DNA from: Firmicutes bacterium HGW-Firmicutes-7
Lineage (GTDB): Bacteria > Bacillota > Clostridia > Lachnospirales > Vallitaleaceae
Reading direction: 5' to 3'
NCBI GenBank assembly: GCA_002841375.1
Contig: PGZO01000023.1
Span: 1-64,000, forward strand
Length of the DNA: 64,000 nt
Below, one piece after another: positions 54,013 through 63,386 of this stretch. The position numbers and the translations under genes are program-made. The stretch's first letter is position 1. Each line of letters opens with the position of its first letter. Under the pieces are notes generated by a model. That model was not told where the DNA came from. It did not search any database and was given only the letters and a program-made list of their open reading frames with translations.

Positions 54013-54951
54013 ATGAGTATTGTTGACAATAAGAGAATCAGCATAAAGGTCTGTAAATTATATTATGAAGAAGATCTTAGTCAAAAAGAGATCGCAATAG
54101 AGCTAGGTATCTCACGACCTCAAATTAGCAGAATACTGTCGAATGCAAAAAAGAATAACACTGTATCTATAAAAGTAAATAATATATTTGAAAAAGAGAC
54201 TGAATTGGAAGAAAAATTAAAACAAAAATATCCTGTCCATGATGTTTGGGTATTGAAAACGCAAGGGCAGACAGATGAAGTAATATATGAGGAAATGGGA
54301 AAACAAGTAAGTGATCAACTAGATGCATACATCCCCAATAATAGTTTAGTAGGTGTAATGAGTGGGAAAACTATAAGTTCCTTTGTTAACGGCTTAAATT
54401 GCTTTGAAAAGAAAGCACTTGAATTTATACCACTTATTGGCGGTATTGGATCAGATGGTGCAGATTGGCATGCTAATGTCATTGCAAAGAATTTTGCGGA
54501 TAAAATAAATGGGAAATATTATATTTTGAATGCGCCTGTTATTATGAAAACACAACACGCAAAAGAATCATTAATGAATGAGCCTCACATAGGTAATATT
54601 TTAGAGAAGGCAAAAAAGTGCAATGTTGCGATAGTGGGCATAGGACAAGTAGACAACAACTCTACGAATGTAAAAGCTGGAGCATTATCACCTGAAGATA
54701 TGGAACAATTAAACAAGATTGGAGCAAAAGCATCTATTTGTTGCTCATATTTAGATGGTAAGGGAAAGACAATTGATTCTGAAATTTCTCAACGGTCTAT
54801 TGGTGTTACAATCGAGGAGTTAAAAAGATGCAAGAAGATTGTCGCAATTGCTATAGGAAACAGTAAAACTGAAGCTATTAAATCGGTTCTATTAGGCGGT
54901 TTTGTTGATGTATTAATTACAAATATCGAGACTGCTAATAAAATAATATAA
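54013..54951 (+). CDS. SorC/DeoR-type sugar-binding transcriptional regulator
   Basis: A 312-residue SorC-family regulator with an N-terminal helix-turn-helix (DLSQKEIAIELGISRPQISR) and a large effector domain of the NagB-like fold, with VGVMSGKTISSFV, LIGGIGSDGADWHAN and the C-terminal AIAIGNSKTEAIKSVLLGGF. SorC members (SorC, LsrR, CggR) respond to phosphorylated sugars. It is placed just before the transporter and kinase genes, so it likely regulates that operon. The ATG follows AAAGGAG. Confidence 0.88.
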   Translation: MSIVDNKRISIKVCKLYYEEDLSQKEIAIELGISRPQISRILSNAKKNNTVSIKVNNIFEKETELEEKLKQKYPVHDVWVLKTQGQTDEVIYEEMGKQVSDQLDAYIPNNSLVGVMSGKTISSFVNGLNCFEKKALEFIPLIGGIGSDGADWHANVIAKNFADKINGKYYILNAPVIMKTQHAKESLMNEPHIGNILEKAKKCNVAIVGIGQVDNNSTNVKAGALSPEDMEQLNKIGAKASICCSYLDGKGKTIDSEISQRSIGVTIEELKRCKKIVAIAIGNSKTEAIKSVLLGGFVDVLITNIETANKII

Positions 54952-54969
54952 CACACGGGGGTAATTAAA

Positions 54970-55887
54970 ATGAAGAAAGGCATTATGTTAGTGGTTATTT
55001 TATCAATGGTATTTTCTCTTATTGGATGTAGTTCAGGATCAGAAGAAGTAAAAGCAAAACAGGTTTCGATTTTAACACCTTATCTATCATCTGTAACAAC
55101 GAATCAAATGGTAGAAACAATGAAAAAAGGAATTGAAGAAAAAGGTTGGATTGCAAATGTAGTTGATACAAAAGGAGATTTTGCTCAACTTGCAAGCCGA
55201 ATGGAAGATGTTATTTCTTCAAAAACAAATGCGATTGTTATTGTAAGTACAGATCCTAATCAAGTAATAGCCCAAATTGCAAAAGCAGATGAAGAGGGTA
55301 TACCAGTATTTGGGTGCGACAGTGGATTTATTGACGGTATGACACTCAATGCCACCAGTGATAATTCTGTAATGTCAGAAATGATTACACAATATTTATT
55401 TGATGAAATGGGTGGAAAAGGAAAGCTGATTGTGTTATCCCATAGACCACATCCAGGTGTTTTAATGAGAACAGAAAAGCTTGATGAAATGCTTAAGAAT
55501 TATCCAGGTATTGAAGTAATAACGGAACAACATGTTGAAGTGCCAGGACCAATAGAGAACTCTAGAAAAGTGATGGAAAATTTAATACTAGCAAATACAG
55601 AAACAGATTCTATTACAGCGGTTTGGTGTGGATGGGATGAACCAGCGATTGGTGTATCTCAAGCACTAAATGATGCAGGTCGTACTAATGTTATCGTGAC
55701 AGGCATTGATGGAAATAGCCAAGCTGTTGAAATGATCAATTCGGGTAGTACATTAAAGGCTACAGTTTCACAGAACTTCGATGGAATGGCAGAAATTGTT
55801 GTAGGTGAAATGGAAAAAGTATTTAATGGTGAAACAATAGATAAGGGTGACCGTTATGCGCCTGCGACATTAATTACTAAAAAATAG
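54970..55887 (+). CDS. Sugar ABC transporter substrate-binding lipoprotein (RbsB type)
   Basis: A 305-residue lipoprotein with lipobox LIGC (Cys17). The periplasmic-binding fold (VSILTPYLSSVTTNQMVETM, AIVIVSTDPNQVIAQI, VFGCDSGF and TGIDGNSQAVEMI) is that of ribose or allose-binding proteins, shorter than ChvE/XylF. It binds a sugar and hands it to the ATPase and permease encoded next. It starts 18 bases after the regulator. Confidence 0.85.
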   Translation: MKKGIMLVVILSMVFSLIGCSSGSEEVKAKQVSILTPYLSSVTTNQMVETMKKGIEEKGWIANVVDTKGDFAQLASRMEDVISSKTNAIVIVSTDPNQVIAQIAKADEEGIPVFGCDSGFIDGMTLNATSDNSVMSEMITQYLFDEMGGKGKLIVLSHRPHPGVLMRTEKLDEMLKNYPGIEVITEQHVEVPGPIENSRKVMENLILANTETDSITAVWCGWDEPAIGVSQALNDAGRTNVIVTGIDGNSQAVEMINSGSTLKATVSQNFDGMAEIVVGEMEKVFNGETIDKGDRYAPATLITKK

Positions 55888-55916
55888 TATTTTAATGAAT
55901 ATGAAGGGAGTAAGAC

Positions 55917-57395
55917 ATGTTGTTAAGGACAGATGGCGTTACAAAGAAATTTGGAAGTATGTATGCATTAAAAGATATAGATATTAACATTGAGGCAGGC
56001 GAGATCCATGGACTTGTTGGAGAAAACGGTGCAGGGAAATCAACGTTAATTAAAATACTGACAGGCGTTTATCACCTTGATGAAGGTAGTATGATATGGG
56101 AAGGTAAAAAAGTTGAATTATCACACCCTATGGATAGCCATCGATTAGGTATTAACGTCATTCATCAAGATCGGAACCTTATCCCATCCTTTAATGGAAT
56201 TGAAAACATTTATTTAGGGCTGGATTATGAAAAAACAGGTATTCGTGTAAATTGGGGTAAAATGCAAGAAAAAGTTGAGAAATTAATAGAGGAACTGGGC
56301 ATTTCAGTTTCTCTAAATAAGCCAGCTAGTTCGTTAACACCTCCTGAAAAAACACTTTTAGAAATGATAAGAGCAATGATGACGGAATGCAAGTTATTAA
56401 TTTTAGATGAGCCAACGGCTTCTCTTACAGATAAAGAGGCACAAATCCTATTTAAGACAGTTCTTCGATTAAAAAATAAGGGGACATCCATTTTATATGT
56501 TACACATCGATTAGACGAAATATTTCAACTTACAGATCGCATAACCGTCTTTAAGAATGGGCAAAGAGTAAAAACACTTGAAACAAAACATACAGATAAG
56601 GATGGTCTGATCTCTTTAATGACGGACAATTGGACTAGGGAAAATTATGACAACAAGCGAGATAAGGGAGAGGTCGTCCTTTCTGTTAGAAATATTACCT
56701 CGCGAGATCAGAAAGTAAAAGATGCAAGCTTCGAAGTCCATGCAGGAGAAATTTTAGGATTATTTGGACTCGGTGGAAGTGGTCGAACTGAGTTGTTGGA
56801 GTGTATATATGGTCTTAGATCAATGGAAAGAGGATGCATTCAAATTGACCAACAAGAGGTCAAAATAAGCAATCCAGCCCAAGCAATCAAAAGTGGGATG
56901 GTATTAATTTGTGAAGACCGTCGTGGTATGGCATTGGTTGGGGGCTTATCCGTAAAGGATAATATTCTTCTTTCTAATATTGATCAATATGCTCAAAAGG
57001 GCATTTTAAATGAGAAAAGGGAAATTGATGATGCCAATGCAAAGATTAAGTCTTTGTCAATTAAAACAACTGGTTATAAGCAACCTGTTATAGAGTTGTC
57101 AGGCGGTAATCAACAAAAAGTCGTATTTGCAAAAGCCTTGATGACAAACCCTAAAATATTTTTATGTGATGAACCAACTCAAGCAGTGGATGTGAAAACA
57201 AGGGCAGAAATTCACAAGTTATTAGAAGAGAAAGCCAAAGAAGGAAATGCTGTTGTCTTTGTATCCTCAGATTTAAAAGAAGTATTAGAGATCGCTGATT
57301 CTGTTCAAATTATAGCAGCTGGACGGACACGGGATTGTTTGGTTAATCACAATTTAGCAGGAGAGAAAGTATTGCAATGCTGTTATGTAGAATAA
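55917..57395 (+). CDS. Sugar ABC transporter ATPase, two nucleotide-binding domains (RbsA type)
   Basis: A 492-residue twin-ABC protein of the RbsA group. Motifs: GENGAGKST (35-43), [11 protein letters not shown] in the first domain; [27 protein letters not shown] and LCDEPTQAVD in the second domain. It is shorter than those at 18007 and 45445, consistent with RbsA. The last third of the protein lacks oddities. The ATG at 55917 follows GAAGGGAG. Confidence 0.9.
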   Translation: MLLRTDGVTKKFGSMYALKDIDINIEAGEIHGLVGENGAGKSTLIKILTGVYHLDEGSMIWEGKKVELSHPMDSHRLGINVIHQDRNLIPSFNGIENIYLGLDYEKTGIRVNWGKMQEKVEKLIEELGISVSLNKPASSLTPPEKTLLEMIRAMMTECKLLILDEPTASLTDKEAQILFKTVLRLKNKGTSILYVTHRLDEIFQLTDRITVFKNGQRVKTLETKHTDKDGLISLMTDNWTRENYDNKRDKGEVVLSVRNITSRDQKVKDASFEVHAGEILGLFGLGGSGRTELLECIYGLRSMERGCIQIDQQEVKISNPAQAIKSGMVLICEDRRGMALVGGLSVKDNILLSNIDQYAQKGILNEKREIDDANAKIKSLSIKTTGYKQPVIELSGGNQQKVVFAKALMTNPKIFLCDEPTQAVDVKTRAEIHKLLEEKAKEGNAVVFVSSDLKEVLEIADSVQIIAAGRTRDCLVNHNLAGEKVLQCCYVE

Positions 57396-57416
57396 GTAAT
57401 AAGAGAGGATAGCAAC

Positions 57417-58370
57417 ATGAACAAACGAATAAATGCAACTAACGTATTCCGCACATATGGCACAATTATTGCAGGGGTGATAATCATTATTATGTTTAGC
57501 ATTCTTCGCCCACAATCATTTGCCACCATATCTAATGCGATTAATATCACTCGACAGATATCGCTGCTGGTAGTTATATCTATTGGGGCCACGCTCATTA
57601 TGGCGGTGGAAGAATTTGATCTATCAATAGGAGCAATGGCAAGTTTAGGAGGTGTTTTAGCGGCCAAACTATCTGTTAATGGCATACCCGTAATCTTTGC
57701 TTTATTAATTGCATTGGCTATCTGTTTTATTATAGGATATGTTAATGGATATATTGTTACAAAATTTAAGGTGCTTTCATTTATTACAACATTGGCGATG
57801 GGGACAATTATTGGTGGTTTCACTTTTTGGTTTACAGGCGGCTCTACGGTGTTTGAGAACATACCAAAAGGTTTTACCTTTCTAGGGACAAAAACGGTTT
57901 TAAGTTTACCATTGCTATCCATTATTATGTTGCTTTTAACGATCCTATTTTGGTTTATCATGAGGCATACGGTTTTTGGTAGAAAATTATATGCAATAGG
58001 TGGAAATGAAGTAGCTGCTCAAGTATCAGGACTTAATGTTAAAATGAATAAAAATCTAGCATTTGCTCTATGCGGTTCAATGGCAGCATTAACTGGGATG
58101 CTAACTGCATCAAGACTTGGATCGGCACATCCAACGGGTGGTGATGGATTTTTCTTATCGGCATATGCAGCAGTTTTCTTAGGAAGAACAGTTTTTAAAG
58201 AAGGTGTACCGACGATTTGGGGTACTTTTATCGGGGCTGCCATTCTAGGTATTTTAGCAAATGGACTAACGATATTACAAATACCAACATTTATGCAAGA
58301 CATACTCACGGGTATGATTATTATCACAGCAGTTGTGGTACAAAAAATGGGTGCAAATAAACATGAATAA
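57417..58370 (+). CDS. Sugar ABC transporter permease (RbsC type)
   Basis: A 317-residue membrane protein with about nine helices and motifs typical of RbsC: GATLIMAVEEFDLSIGAMASLGG, KVLSFITTLAMGTIIGG, AQVSGLNVK and the C-terminal DGFFLSAYAAVFLGRTVFKEG. It is shorter than the GguB-type permeases at 19545 and 46983 because it lacks their central insertion. Its end overlaps the start of the TrpA-like gene by eight bases. Confidence 0.9.
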   Translation: MNKRINATNVFRTYGTIIAGVIIIIMFSILRPQSFATISNAINITRQISLLVVISIGATLIMAVEEFDLSIGAMASLGGVLAAKLSVNGIPVIFALLIALAICFIIGYVNGYIVTKFKVLSFITTLAMGTIIGGFTFWFTGGSTVFENIPKGFTFLGTKTVLSLPLLSIIMLLLTILFWFIMRHTVFGRKLYAIGGNEVAAQVSGLNVKMNKNLAFALCGSMAALTGMLTASRLGSAHPTGGDGFFLSAYAAVFLGRTVFKEGVPTIWGTFIGAAILGILANGLTILQIPTFMQDILTGMIIITAVVVQKMGANKHE

Positions 58371-59160
58371 AATTAATTCGACGTTAAATGCAAGTACTTT
58401 TCAAAAGAATACGGGAATGCTAGTCGGCTATTTAGTCGCAGGTTATCCAGAAAAACATGATTTTTTTGATATTATTAAAAAGTGTGAAGAAAGTGGAATG
58501 GATATATTTGAAATTGGTTTTCCTAGTAATGATCCATATGGTGATGGTGAAATAATCCAAAAAGCACATAAAATGGTAGACAGAGAAGAAGTAAGACAAA
58601 TAGAGTATTGGAGGCTAATTAGAAAGACAACATCAAAACCTATTTGGATTATGGCTTACAAAGAGGACTTTATAGATACAAAAGTATACTTAAACTTGGC
58701 TAAAGAACATTTGATGGATGCTATCGTGATACCTAATTGCAGTCAGCAAGAGAGACAAGTGATTGGAAAAGAGTTAGCGCCATATAAGGTTGATGTATTA
58801 GGTTTTGTAAATCCAACGATGGATAAAAAAGAATGGGAAGAATGTTTTCTTCAATTTTCATTGGTTTACTTACAGCTATATAGCGGTTTAAGTGGAATGA
58901 ATGTGGAATCGGAACAATATGAAGAACTCCTTCATGAAGCGCTTCAACATGAGGATGTAAAGCCATTTGCAGGCTTTGGGATAAAAACACCTGATAGAGC
59001 AAAAGCGCTTATTAAAAAGGGCTTTACAGGTGCCATTGTTGGAACGGCAATGATTAAGCAATTAAATTATTCAGCAGAGCAGTTGTATAATTATGTTTCA
59101 GAAATGAAAAAAGGTGTATTAGGGCAAGGTGATGAAGATGAAGTATGTAGCGAGTTTTGA
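58363..59160 (+). CDS. Tryptophan synthase alpha-chain-like (TrpA-like) TIM-barrel protein
   Basis: A 265-residue TrpA homologue. The catalytic strand reads DIFEIGFPSNDPYGDGEIIQ: Glu50 and Asp61 correspond to the catalytic Glu49 and Asp60 of TrpA. The phosphate-binding end is also recognisable (FAGFGIKTPDRAKALI and GAIVGTAMI). Real TrpA cleaves indole-3-glycerol phosphate beside TrpB; here no trpB or other trp gene is present, and the gene lies in a sugar ABC transporter/FGGY kinase operon. It is therefore probably a retro-aldolase on a phosphorylated sugar. ATG 58363 lies inside the permease gene, and the 3' end overlaps the kinase gene. Confidence 0.82.
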   Translation: MNKINSTLNASTFQKNTGMLVGYLVAGYPEKHDFFDIIKKCEESGMDIFEIGFPSNDPYGDGEIIQKAHKMVDREEVRQIEYWRLIRKTTSKPIWIMAYKEDFIDTKVYLNLAKEHLMDAIVIPNCSQQERQVIGKELAPYKVDVLGFVNPTMDKKEWEECFLQFSLVYLQLYSGLSGMNVESEQYEELLHEALQHEDVKPFAGFGIKTPDRAKALIKKGFTGAIVGTAMIKQLNYSAEQLYNYVSEMKKGVLGQGDEDEVCSEF

Positions 59161-60613
59161 TATTGGTACGACCGCAACCAAAGGGCTTCTCGTGTCAATT
59201 GATAAACAGGTGATTTGTTCAAAGAGCATAGCTTATAAAACGATTTATAAGGGTGACAAAAAAGAACAGGAACCGGAGGATTGGTATAGGGCTTTTTGCG
59301 AAATTTCTAAGACTTTTTTTGAAAGAGGTTATTTAGCTCAAGATATTATAGGCATTGTCATGAGTGGACAAATGCAAGATCTAATTTGTGTTGACCATTT
59401 AGGACAGCCGCTTGGACCTGCCATCTTATATTCGGATGCAAGAGCCATTCATGAAGCAAAGGAAATCACAAAGAGTATAGGGGAGGACGTCTTATACACA
59501 AGTACTGGAAATAAGCTTGATGGATCAATTCCTTTTGCTAAGCTGTTGTGGGTTATGAGAAATGAGCCTAGCAAATATAATGAAATTTATAAAATATTAA
59601 TAAGTTCAAAAGACTATTGTGTTTCAAAGCTAACCGATCAGTACATAACGGATATGACATCAGCAGCGACCTCTGGACTAATGGACATCCAAGCCAAGAC
59701 CTGGAATAAGATATGGATGAAAAATATGGATTTGGATCCTCAAATACTTCCAGAGCTCAAATATTCCCAAGAATGTGTTGGAGAGGTAACCAAGCGTGCG
59801 TCTATAGAAACGGGATACAATGAAGGCACGAAAGTTTACGCTGGAACCGGTGATGCAGGTGCAACGACTTTAGCCAGTGGTATTGCAAATGCAGGAGAAT
59901 ATAATATTAATATTGGTACATCAGGATGGATTGCGGGTATATCTAAAGATGTTTTACTGAAAGAAAATGTATTTAATTTAGCAGCGATGCAAAAAGATTT
60001 CTTTATCAATGTTATACCTTTTTTAAATGCTGGAGGGGTACACAAATGGATTACTTCAGTATTAGCACCGGAAGATCAAAGTGATCCCTATGCCTATATT
60101 AATTTATTGTTAAATGAGAGTGAAAGTGGTAGCCATGATTTAATGTTTTTACCCTATCTTTCAGGAGAAAGATTTCCAGTTCTTGACGATAAGGCGAAAG
60201 GGTGCTATATCGGAATAACGCCTGAAACAACAAAGAATGATATGGTCAGAGCATGTTTAGAAGCAGTTGCTTTTTCTATAAGGCAAGGATTAGAAGTGAT
60301 TGGTGGAAAAGTGGATAAAATAACACTGATTGGTGGAGGCGCAAAAGTTCAGTTATGGTGTCAAATATTTGCAGATGTATTTGCAAAAACCATATATGTT
60401 TCAGAGGATACAGAATTTATGCCATCCATCGCAATTACAGCCGCAGTTTTCATTAACCAGGGGCTAGAAAAAGACTACAGCAGCTTTATAGATTCATTTT
60501 TGAGTTCAAATAGTTTTACACTGTACCACCCTGTTCAGGGTGATGCAGAAAGATTAAATAAAAAATACAAAAAATATATTGAAATATATCCGGCTGTAAA
60601 GAATTTGTTTTGA
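59138..60613 (+). CDS. FGGY-family carbohydrate kinase
   Basis: A 491-residue FGGY kinase of the xylulokinase/gluconokinase size. The ATPase N-terminus ASFDIGTTATKGLLV, VMSGQMQDLICVD, YSDARA, and the C-terminal half with GTGDAGATTLASG, NIGTSGWIAG, LPYLSGERFP and LIGGGAKVQLWCQIFADV are all in order. Asp in GDAG is the likely catalytic base. Starts at 59129, 59132 and 59138 are possible; AAGGTG before ATG 59138 is best. It overlaps the TrpA-like gene, so the two are co-translated. The sugar phosphorylated is unknown. Confidence 0.87.
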   Translation: MKYVASFDIGTTATKGLLVSIDKQVICSKSIAYKTIYKGDKKEQEPEDWYRAFCEISKTFFERGYLAQDIIGIVMSGQMQDLICVDHLGQPLGPAILYSDARAIHEAKEITKSIGEDVLYTSTGNKLDGSIPFAKLLWVMRNEPSKYNEIYKILISSKDYCVSKLTDQYITDMTSAATSGLMDIQAKTWNKIWMKNMDLDPQILPELKYSQECVGEVTKRASIETGYNEGTKVYAGTGDAGATTLASGIANAGEYNINIGTSGWIAGISKDVLLKENVFNLAAMQKDFFINVIPFLNAGGVHKWITSVLAPEDQSDPYAYINLLLNESESGSHDLMFLPYLSGERFPVLDDKAKGCYIGITPETTKNDMVRACLEAVAFSIRQGLEVIGGKVDKITLIGGGAKVQLWCQIFADVFAKTIYVSEDTEFMPSIAITAAVFINQGLEKDYSSFIDSFLSSNSFTLYHPVQGDAERLNKKYKKYIEIYPAVKNLF

Positions 60614-60691
60614 TCGTTGAAGTGCTTTCATTACAAAATCTTTCTAAGATCTTTCAACTGAAGGCAAAAGAGTTGATGATTTTATATAGTA

Positions 60692-60742
60692 AAATAACAA
60701 AAGTGCGTTTCCATAGTCTGGAAAGGCACTTTTGTTATTCTT
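60692..60742. terminator. Bidirectional terminator between FGGY and HDOD genes
   Basis: AATAACAAAAGTGC (60693-60706) and GCACTTTTGTTATT are a perfect 14-bp inverted repeat, with GTTTCC and GGAAAG extending the stem inside. Confidence 0.75.
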
Positions 60743-60781
60743 CTTATAATCAAACAAATAGCTTAAGATTGCCATTTTTAA

Positions 60782-61630
60782 TTAAGCGATGTACATTGTA
60801 TCGTCAGAAATTAAATCAGCAACTTCAGAAATAATTTCTGATAAGATTGTTTCATCTAAATTCAAAAGCTCCATGGCTGAATCGGAAAAATTATATGCCA
60901 ATCCATCAGAACCTATGTGTAAGCCCATCATCATAACCAAGCCGTCAGCAATATGAGTTATAGCTACTAATTTTAAATTTAAGAGAGCTTTATCAGGTTG
61001 ATGATGATAAGCAATTGCTTCAACTAAATCCTCTGGCAATTTCCATTTTTCTGCAATCTTAGCCCCAACTTGACAATGATTAAAACCTAGTGTTTCTTCC
61101 TCAATTTCAAGGAATGCTTTATTACCCTCATTTATTTGATCCATGATTTTCTGGAATTGTTCATTTAAGTAATGATCTAAAATAATCTTACCTATATCTT
61201 TTAACAAACCAGCAGTATATGCTTGATCTGGTTGTGGAAATTTAACTTTTTTTGCTATTACTCTAGCCGTTATAGCACATATTTGTGACTGTTTCCATAA
61301 TGCTTCTCGTTCTAAGGCATAACCTAATAGTTCAGCTGAAAGAACTTTTCCAACCGAAGAGGCCAAGACCATACTTCGTATTGCTTGGAAGCCTAATAAG
61401 GTGGTTGCTTGTGAAACGGTTTTTATTTGTCTTGATACACCAAAATAAGCTGAATTCGCTAATTTTAAAACTTTAGTTGTAAAGCCTTGGTCTTTTAATA
61501 TTTCATTTTCTATATCACGAATATTTGTCCTAGGATCCTCAACCAACTTAAGAATATTACTTACAGTTTGTGGGAAAATAGGAATTTCATCAATACGACT
61601 TATTAATTCACTGAGGGAAATTGTGCCCAT
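60782..61630 (-). CDS. HDOD domain protein
   Basis: A 282-residue single-domain HDOD protein: residues 5-205 show the HDOD pattern IDEIPIFPQTVSNILKLVED, TTKVLKLANSAYFG, VSQATTLLGFQAIRSMVL, YTAGLLKDIGKIIL and ETLGFNHCQVGAKIAEKWKLPEDLVEAIAYHH. It retains an HD-like DIG/YHH arrangement but without the full phosphodiesterase site of HD-GYP. Such proteins act in signal transduction; the partner is unknown. The ATG at 61630 follows AAGGAGG. Confidence 0.86.
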   Translation of the reverse strand: MGTISLSELISRIDEIPIFPQTVSNILKLVEDPRTNIRDIENEILKDQGFTTKVLKLANSAYFGVSRQIKTVSQATTLLGFQAIRSMVLASSVGKVLSAELLGYALEREALWKQSQICAITARVIAKKVKFPQPDQAYTAGLLKDIGKIILDHYLNEQFQKIMDQINEGNKAFLEIEEETLGFNHCQVGAKIAEKWKLPEDLVEAIAYHHQPDKALLNLKLVAITHIADGLVMMMGLHIGSDGLAYNFSDSAMELLNLDETILSEIISEVADLISDDTMYIA

Positions 61631-62015
61631 TATATTTAGACCTCCTTAAGAAATAATGATGTTACTTATAAAATCGATTATCTAAAATATTCATTCTTTA
61701 TACGTTTATAATACCATATTATATTATTATAATCTATAAGACTTTTGATCGTGTAATTGACCTAAAGATGCAGCAGAAATTGTTTTAGCTTTATAGAATA
61801 AATGCATTTTTATACTTTGGATAGAAAGTAGGGTTTGACCCCCAAAGAGGAGCAAAAATATAGATGGCAAAGGGCGTTAAGTGTAGTCCGTTGACATATA
61901 CAATATTCTTGCTATAATAAGATTAAAATTAAACAATATAAAGAGAAAAGTTTGCTGAGTGCAGGAACTGTGGAATCAATAAGACAATTCATAAAATTGG
62001 AAATGAGGTGTATCA
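61631..62015. other. Intergenic region with the cutC promoter
   Basis: The 385 bases between divergent genes are AT-rich. One promoter is clear (61891-61918). No gene is seen. Confidence 0.5.
61891..61918 (+). promoter_or_regulatory. Probable SigA promoter of cutC
   Basis: TTGACA (61891-61896), 16-base spacer, TATAAT (61913-61918), about 95 bases before the start codon. Confidence 0.65.
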
Positions 62016-62633
62016 ATGACTATAAAAGAAGCCTGTGTAGGTTCATTCATCGAAGCCAAATCAGCTTACCAAAAGGGAGCAGATAGAATAGAACTTTGTA
62101 CGAATCTCACAGAAGGTGGGACAACCCCTAGCTATGGAACAATTGCAATGACTGTAAAAAACATTACCATCCCAGTTTTGGTTATCATTAGACCACGTGG
62201 AGGCAACTTTGTTTATTCAAAGGAAGAAATTGATATCATGTTAGAAGATATCGAGATCTGCAAAAAACTTGGAGTCCACGGAGTTGTAATAGGAGCATTA
62301 ACACCTGAAGGTAGGGTAGACGAAGTCTATACAAAGATACTTATTAGTAAAGCAAAACCAATGCAAATTACCTATCACATGGCCTTTGATGAATTAGAAA
62401 ATCAGGAGCTAGCTCTTGAGCAGTTAGTCAACTTAGGTGTTGATCGTATTTTAACAAAAGGATGCAAAACATGTGCATCTGATGGGCGAGAACGCATCAA
62501 AAAGTTAGTTGACTTAGCAGGTGATCGAATCACCATTATTGCTGGTGGAGGAGTAACTGCTGATAATTATGAGGAACTAATAAATCATACAAAGGTTCAT
62601 GAGGTGCATGGTACTAAAATTGTTGGTATTTGA
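62016..62633 (+). CDS. cutC: CutC family protein
   Basis: A 205-residue TIM-barrel protein of the CutC family (KEACVGSFIEAKSAYQKGADRIELCTNL, LVIIRPRGGNFVYSKEEI, GVVIGALTPEGRVD, TYHMAFDE, ILTKG). CutC was named for copper homeostasis, but its true activity is unsettled. The protein is shorter than many CutC members (around 240 residues) and ends right after VHGTKIVGI, so the C-terminal part may be shortened, although no frame disruption is obvious. ATG follows GAGGTG. Confidence 0.85.
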   Translation: MTIKEACVGSFIEAKSAYQKGADRIELCTNLTEGGTTPSYGTIAMTVKNITIPVLVIIRPRGGNFVYSKEEIDIMLEDIEICKKLGVHGVVIGALTPEGRVDEVYTKILISKAKPMQITYHMAFDELENQELALEQLVNLGVDRILTKGCKTCASDGRERIKKLVDLAGDRITIIAGGGVTADNYEELINHTKVHEVHGTKIVGI

Positions 62634-62718
62634 AGCCTATGACGGCGATTAATTTTTATTAACGAAAACAAATTATAATCAAAATCTTTTCCTTTAGCAG
62701 GAATAATAAATGGTGATA

Positions 62719-63303
62719 TCATTCTCCTTTTCTTGTGCCTAGCACATAAAATGCTTCACCTGCATTCATGAGAAGAGTAAGGATGGTTTTTTCAGATATA
62801 GGAGTGGCATTATCTGCATTAAGTAGCATAGCAAGTCCATGGGTGAATATCCAAGTATACTGTATAAGAGAATCTTGACCTGAAGATGCTAACGCTGCGA
62901 GCGCTTTTGCTTCTTCGCTATCAGCACTAAATTCAGAGAAAAAAGAACTTTTCAAACTACTGCTATTTTCTGCATTAAATTCAATAGGAGCATCGATAGA
63001 AATAAATTTAAAGATGTTTTTCTCGTCTCTAGCAAAAACAACATAACCAAAAGCTAAATTTAAGAAAACGTGTTCTGTATATTTGCGTTGTTGAAAATCT
63101 TTTAAAACCATACGAGATTTTATGCGCAATTCTTGTAATAATTCATCTGTGGAATGGACATGTGAATAGATAGGCATAGTTGAACACCCCAGTTCTTTTG
63201 CTATAGCGCGGGTGGAAACAGCACGCCAACCTTTCTTTCGTAAGAGCTCAAAAGCCGCATCAATTATTTGTTCTCGTGAATATATACTAGTAGTTTGATT
63301 CAT
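62719..63303 (-). CDS. TetR-family transcriptional regulator
   Basis: A 194-residue TetR/AcrR regulator. The helix-turn-helix is SREQIIDAAFELLRKKGWRA, VSTRAIAKELGCSTMPIYSHV. The C-terminal ligand-binding domain has no recognised subfamily. The frame is open from GTG 63315, but GGTGGTG there suits ATG 63303. Three ATAACA-N2-TGTTAT palindromes upstream suggest it represses itself and perhaps something to the right. The nearest gene in that direction is the small XRE gene at 63860. Confidence 0.85.
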   Translation of the reverse strand: MNQTTSIYSREQIIDAAFELLRKKGWRAVSTRAIAKELGCSTMPIYSHVHSTDELLQELRIKSRMVLKDFQQRKYTEHVFLNLAFGYVVFARDEKNIFKFISIDAPIEFNAENSSSLKSSFFSEFSADSEEAKALAALASSGQDSLIQYTWIFTHGLAMLLNADNATPISEKTILTLLMNAGEAFYVLGTRKGE

Positions 63304-63386
63304 TGACATCACCACCCAAAATATTGAATATAATGCACCTCATTTTTATTTAGCAATCTTAATAGCTAGCATATAAATTAATCTCG

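Noticed and set aside
58363-59160. Annotation as a tryptophan biosynthesis gene
   Set aside because: No other trp gene is near and the operon is for sugar uptake; only fold and catalytic residues are shared with TrpA.
60610-60834. Open frame of 74 codons after the FGGY gene
   Set aside because: It runs through the bidirectional terminator and overlaps the end of the HDOD gene; composition is not protein-like and no ribosome site is present.
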